Source: Halobacillus andaensis
Lineage (GTDB): Bacteria > Bacillota > Bacilli > Bacillales > Halobacillaceae
DNA: 63,997 nt
NCBI RefSeq assembly: GCF_014636475.1
Contig: NZ_BMEL01000006.1
Span: 1 to 63,997 of the forward strand
Direction: 5' to 3'
Shown piece by piece: positions 63,018 to 63,997 of this stretch (positions are counted from its first letter, which is position 1; each line of letters starts with the position of its first letter). A program made the position numbers and the translations under genes. The notes beneath the pieces were generated by a model. It had not been told where the DNA came from, did no database searches, and saw only the letters and a list, made by a program, of their open reading frames with translations.

Positions 63018-63710
63018 TTATTTTCTGCGAGTGACTTGCACCACAGTATCAATATGAGAAAGCTTTTCTAATAAAGCAGCTTCGTCAACGGTTTGCTTAC
63101 GTTCCACGTGAATAAAAATCGTTTTACGCTGCCGGGGTTCATTTTCTACTTCAAAACGCTGGAGAACAATGCCTTGATCATCAAAAACAGACATGATGTC
63201 ACTGATCTTTACAAATTCTTCAGCGGTAATAACATAACTATTTTTAAAATAATGAGTGACATATTTCTTTTCTAAATTATTTAAGAAAACAAGACTTAAC
63301 AATACGAGTGCAGTAGCTAATAAAGCAACACCATACATTCCAGCGCCTACCACTAACCCCAAGCCTGCAACTGTCCAAATCGAAGCAGCCGTGGTTAGGC
63401 CTCTAATCGTCATTCCATTAACAATAATTGTTCCTGCTCCTAAAAATCCTATACCACTGATCACGTAAGAGGGGATACGAGATGGATCAAAACGGATATT
63501 ATCATTCGCTTCTATGAAAGCTTCAAATCCATATAAAGATAATAACATCATTAAACAAGAGCCTATCCCAACTAATATATGTGTGCGAAAACCGGCTGAG
63601 TGGTTTTTAAGTTCTCTCTCAAAGCCTATTAATCCTGATAATAATAAAGCAAAGCTTAAACGAATTAAAAAGACATCCAAGTTCTCCGTTAAGGTATAGA
63701 TTTGTTCCAC
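63018..63710 (-). CDS. MgtC/SapB-family membrane protein
   Basis: Protein of 230 aa with an N-terminal MgtC-type membrane domain (about 1-140; LSGLIGFERELKNHSAGFRTHILVG, residues about 22-46, and GIGFLGAGTI). A C-terminal ACT-like cytoplasmic domain follows (about 155-228). The family is linked to Mg2+ limitation and virulence in other bacteria; the role in Bacillaceae is unclear. It starts at GTG 63710 after GGAGG. It lies between the rRNA operon and ctsR, where B. subtilis has no such gene. Confidence 0.85.
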   Translation of the reverse strand: MEQIYTLTENLDVFLIRLSFALLLSGLIGFERELKNHSAGFRTHILVGIGSCLMMLLSLYGFEAFIEANDNIRFDPSRIPSYVISGIGFLGAGTIIVNGMTIRGLTTAASIWTVAGLGLVVGAGMYGVALLATALVLLSLVFLNNLEKKYVTHYFKNSYVITAEEFVKISDIMSVFDDQGIVLQRFEVENEPRQRKTIFIHVERKQTVDEAALLEKLSHIDTVVQVTRRK

Positions 63711-63766
63711 CCTAAAACCTCCTTCCTTGTAGAAAAAATAAAAAAATTAATTCATATTAATATATC

Positions 63767-63796
63767 AAAAAAACCGAAAGCATATGCTTTCGGTTT
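63767..63796 (-). terminator. Terminator of the right-hand rRNA operon
   Basis: A 26-bp perfect palindrome (63771-63796, AAACCGAAAGCAT arm) is followed on the minus strand by T7, just past the 5S gene. Confidence 0.92.
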
Positions 63797-63803
63797 ACGT
63801 TAA

Positions 63804-63916
63804 CGTGGCAGCGTCCTACTCTCACGGGGATCGACCCGACTACCATCGGCGCTGAAGAGCTTAACTGCTGTGTTCGGCATGGGAACAGGTGTGACCTCTT
63901 CGCTCTCGCCACCACA
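63804..63916 (-). rRNA. rrf: 5S ribosomal RNA
   Basis: The minus strand reads as a complete Bacillaceae 5S rRNA of about 113-116 nt: 5' TGGTGGCGAGAGCGAAGAGG, then CCCATGCCGAACAC, ending GAGAGTAGGACGCTGCCA. The ends pair (TGGTGGCG region with CGCTGCCA) to form helix I. It is the last gene of an rRNA operon whose 23S gene lies beyond the right edge. Confidence 0.95.
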
Positions 63917-63997
63917 TCTTTTGTTTCTTGAGGTGAACCCTCAAAACTGGATAAGACCTTTCGGACATCATGTCATCAAACCTTTTTCACAAAGGGA
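63917..63997 (-). other. 23S-5S spacer of the rRNA operon
   Basis: Sequence between 5S and the off-window 23S gene. No tRNA is visible. CAGTTTTGAGGG, read on the minus strand, is typical of rRNA operon spacers. Confidence 0.7.

Overview
This window is the conserved ribosomal-protein / RNA-polymerase superregion of a spore-forming member of the Bacillaceae. The gene order (ctsR-mcsA-mcsB-clpC-radA-disA-yacL-ispDF-gltX-cysE-cysS-mrnC-rlmB-rae1-sigH-rpmG-secE-nusG-rplKA-rplJL-ybxB-rpoBC-rplGB-rpsLG-fusA-tuf-S10/spc/alpha operons-ecfAA'T-truA-rplM-rpsI-cwlD-salA-gerD-kbaA-pdaB) matches Bacillus subtilis read backwards. Sporulation genes (pdaB, kbaA, gerD, cwlD, sigH) confirm an endospore former. 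The acidic proteins and the details of the locus suggest a halophilic relative such as Halobacillus or Thalassobacillus, but that is inference.

The window lies between two rRNA operons on the minus strand. The left edge holds tandem promoters and the leader of an rRNA operon whose 16S gene is just outside. The right edge holds a complete 5S gene and its terminator, with 23S just outside.

Layout from left to right. 0.3-4.8 kb: a small unknown gene, then pdaB, kbaA, gerD, salA and cwlD (spore cortex, germination and sporulation signalling). 5.0-10.1 kb: a plus-strand operon amiE-nagZ-namZ, an exported peptidoglycan-degradation trio with extra domains, where B. subtilis has ybaJ-ybaK. 10.3-11.3 kb: rpsI and rplM with their own promoter and leader. 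11.4-14.7 kb: truA and the ECF vitamin-transport module. 14.8-29.8 kb: the continuous S10-spc-alpha ribosomal cluster with secY, adk, map, infA and rpoA. 30-35 kb: tuf and the str operon. 35-42 kb: rpoC and rpoB. 42-47.5 kb: ybxB, L7/L12, L10, L1, L11, nusG, secE, L33 and sigH. 47.5-54 kb: RNA-processing enzymes, Cys and Glu tRNA synthetases, serine acetyltransferase under a Cys T-box, and a fused IspD-IspF. 54-63 kb: yacL, disA, radA and the CtsR-controlled clpC operon. 63-63.7 kb: an MgtC/SapB-family membrane protein.

Almost all genes are on the minus strand, co-directional with the rRNA operons. Only pdaB, gerD and amiE-nagZ-namZ are on plus. I annotate 77 protein genes, including three too short to be easily seen (rpmJ, secE, rpmG), one 5S rRNA, and promoters, terminators and RNA leaders.

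No wholly new defence or mobile system is visible. The most notable observations are: two copies of a 26-nt element that imitates the L1-binding site of 23S rRNA, one before rplK and one before rplA; a nusG leader with an intrinsic terminator and a Shine-Dalgarno separated from its start by a hairpin; an ispD-ispF gene fusion; an intrinsic terminator in the rpoB leader; a REPIN-like inverted doublet inside the ribosomal cluster; and the inserted amiE-nagZ-namZ operon with a NagR-type operator.
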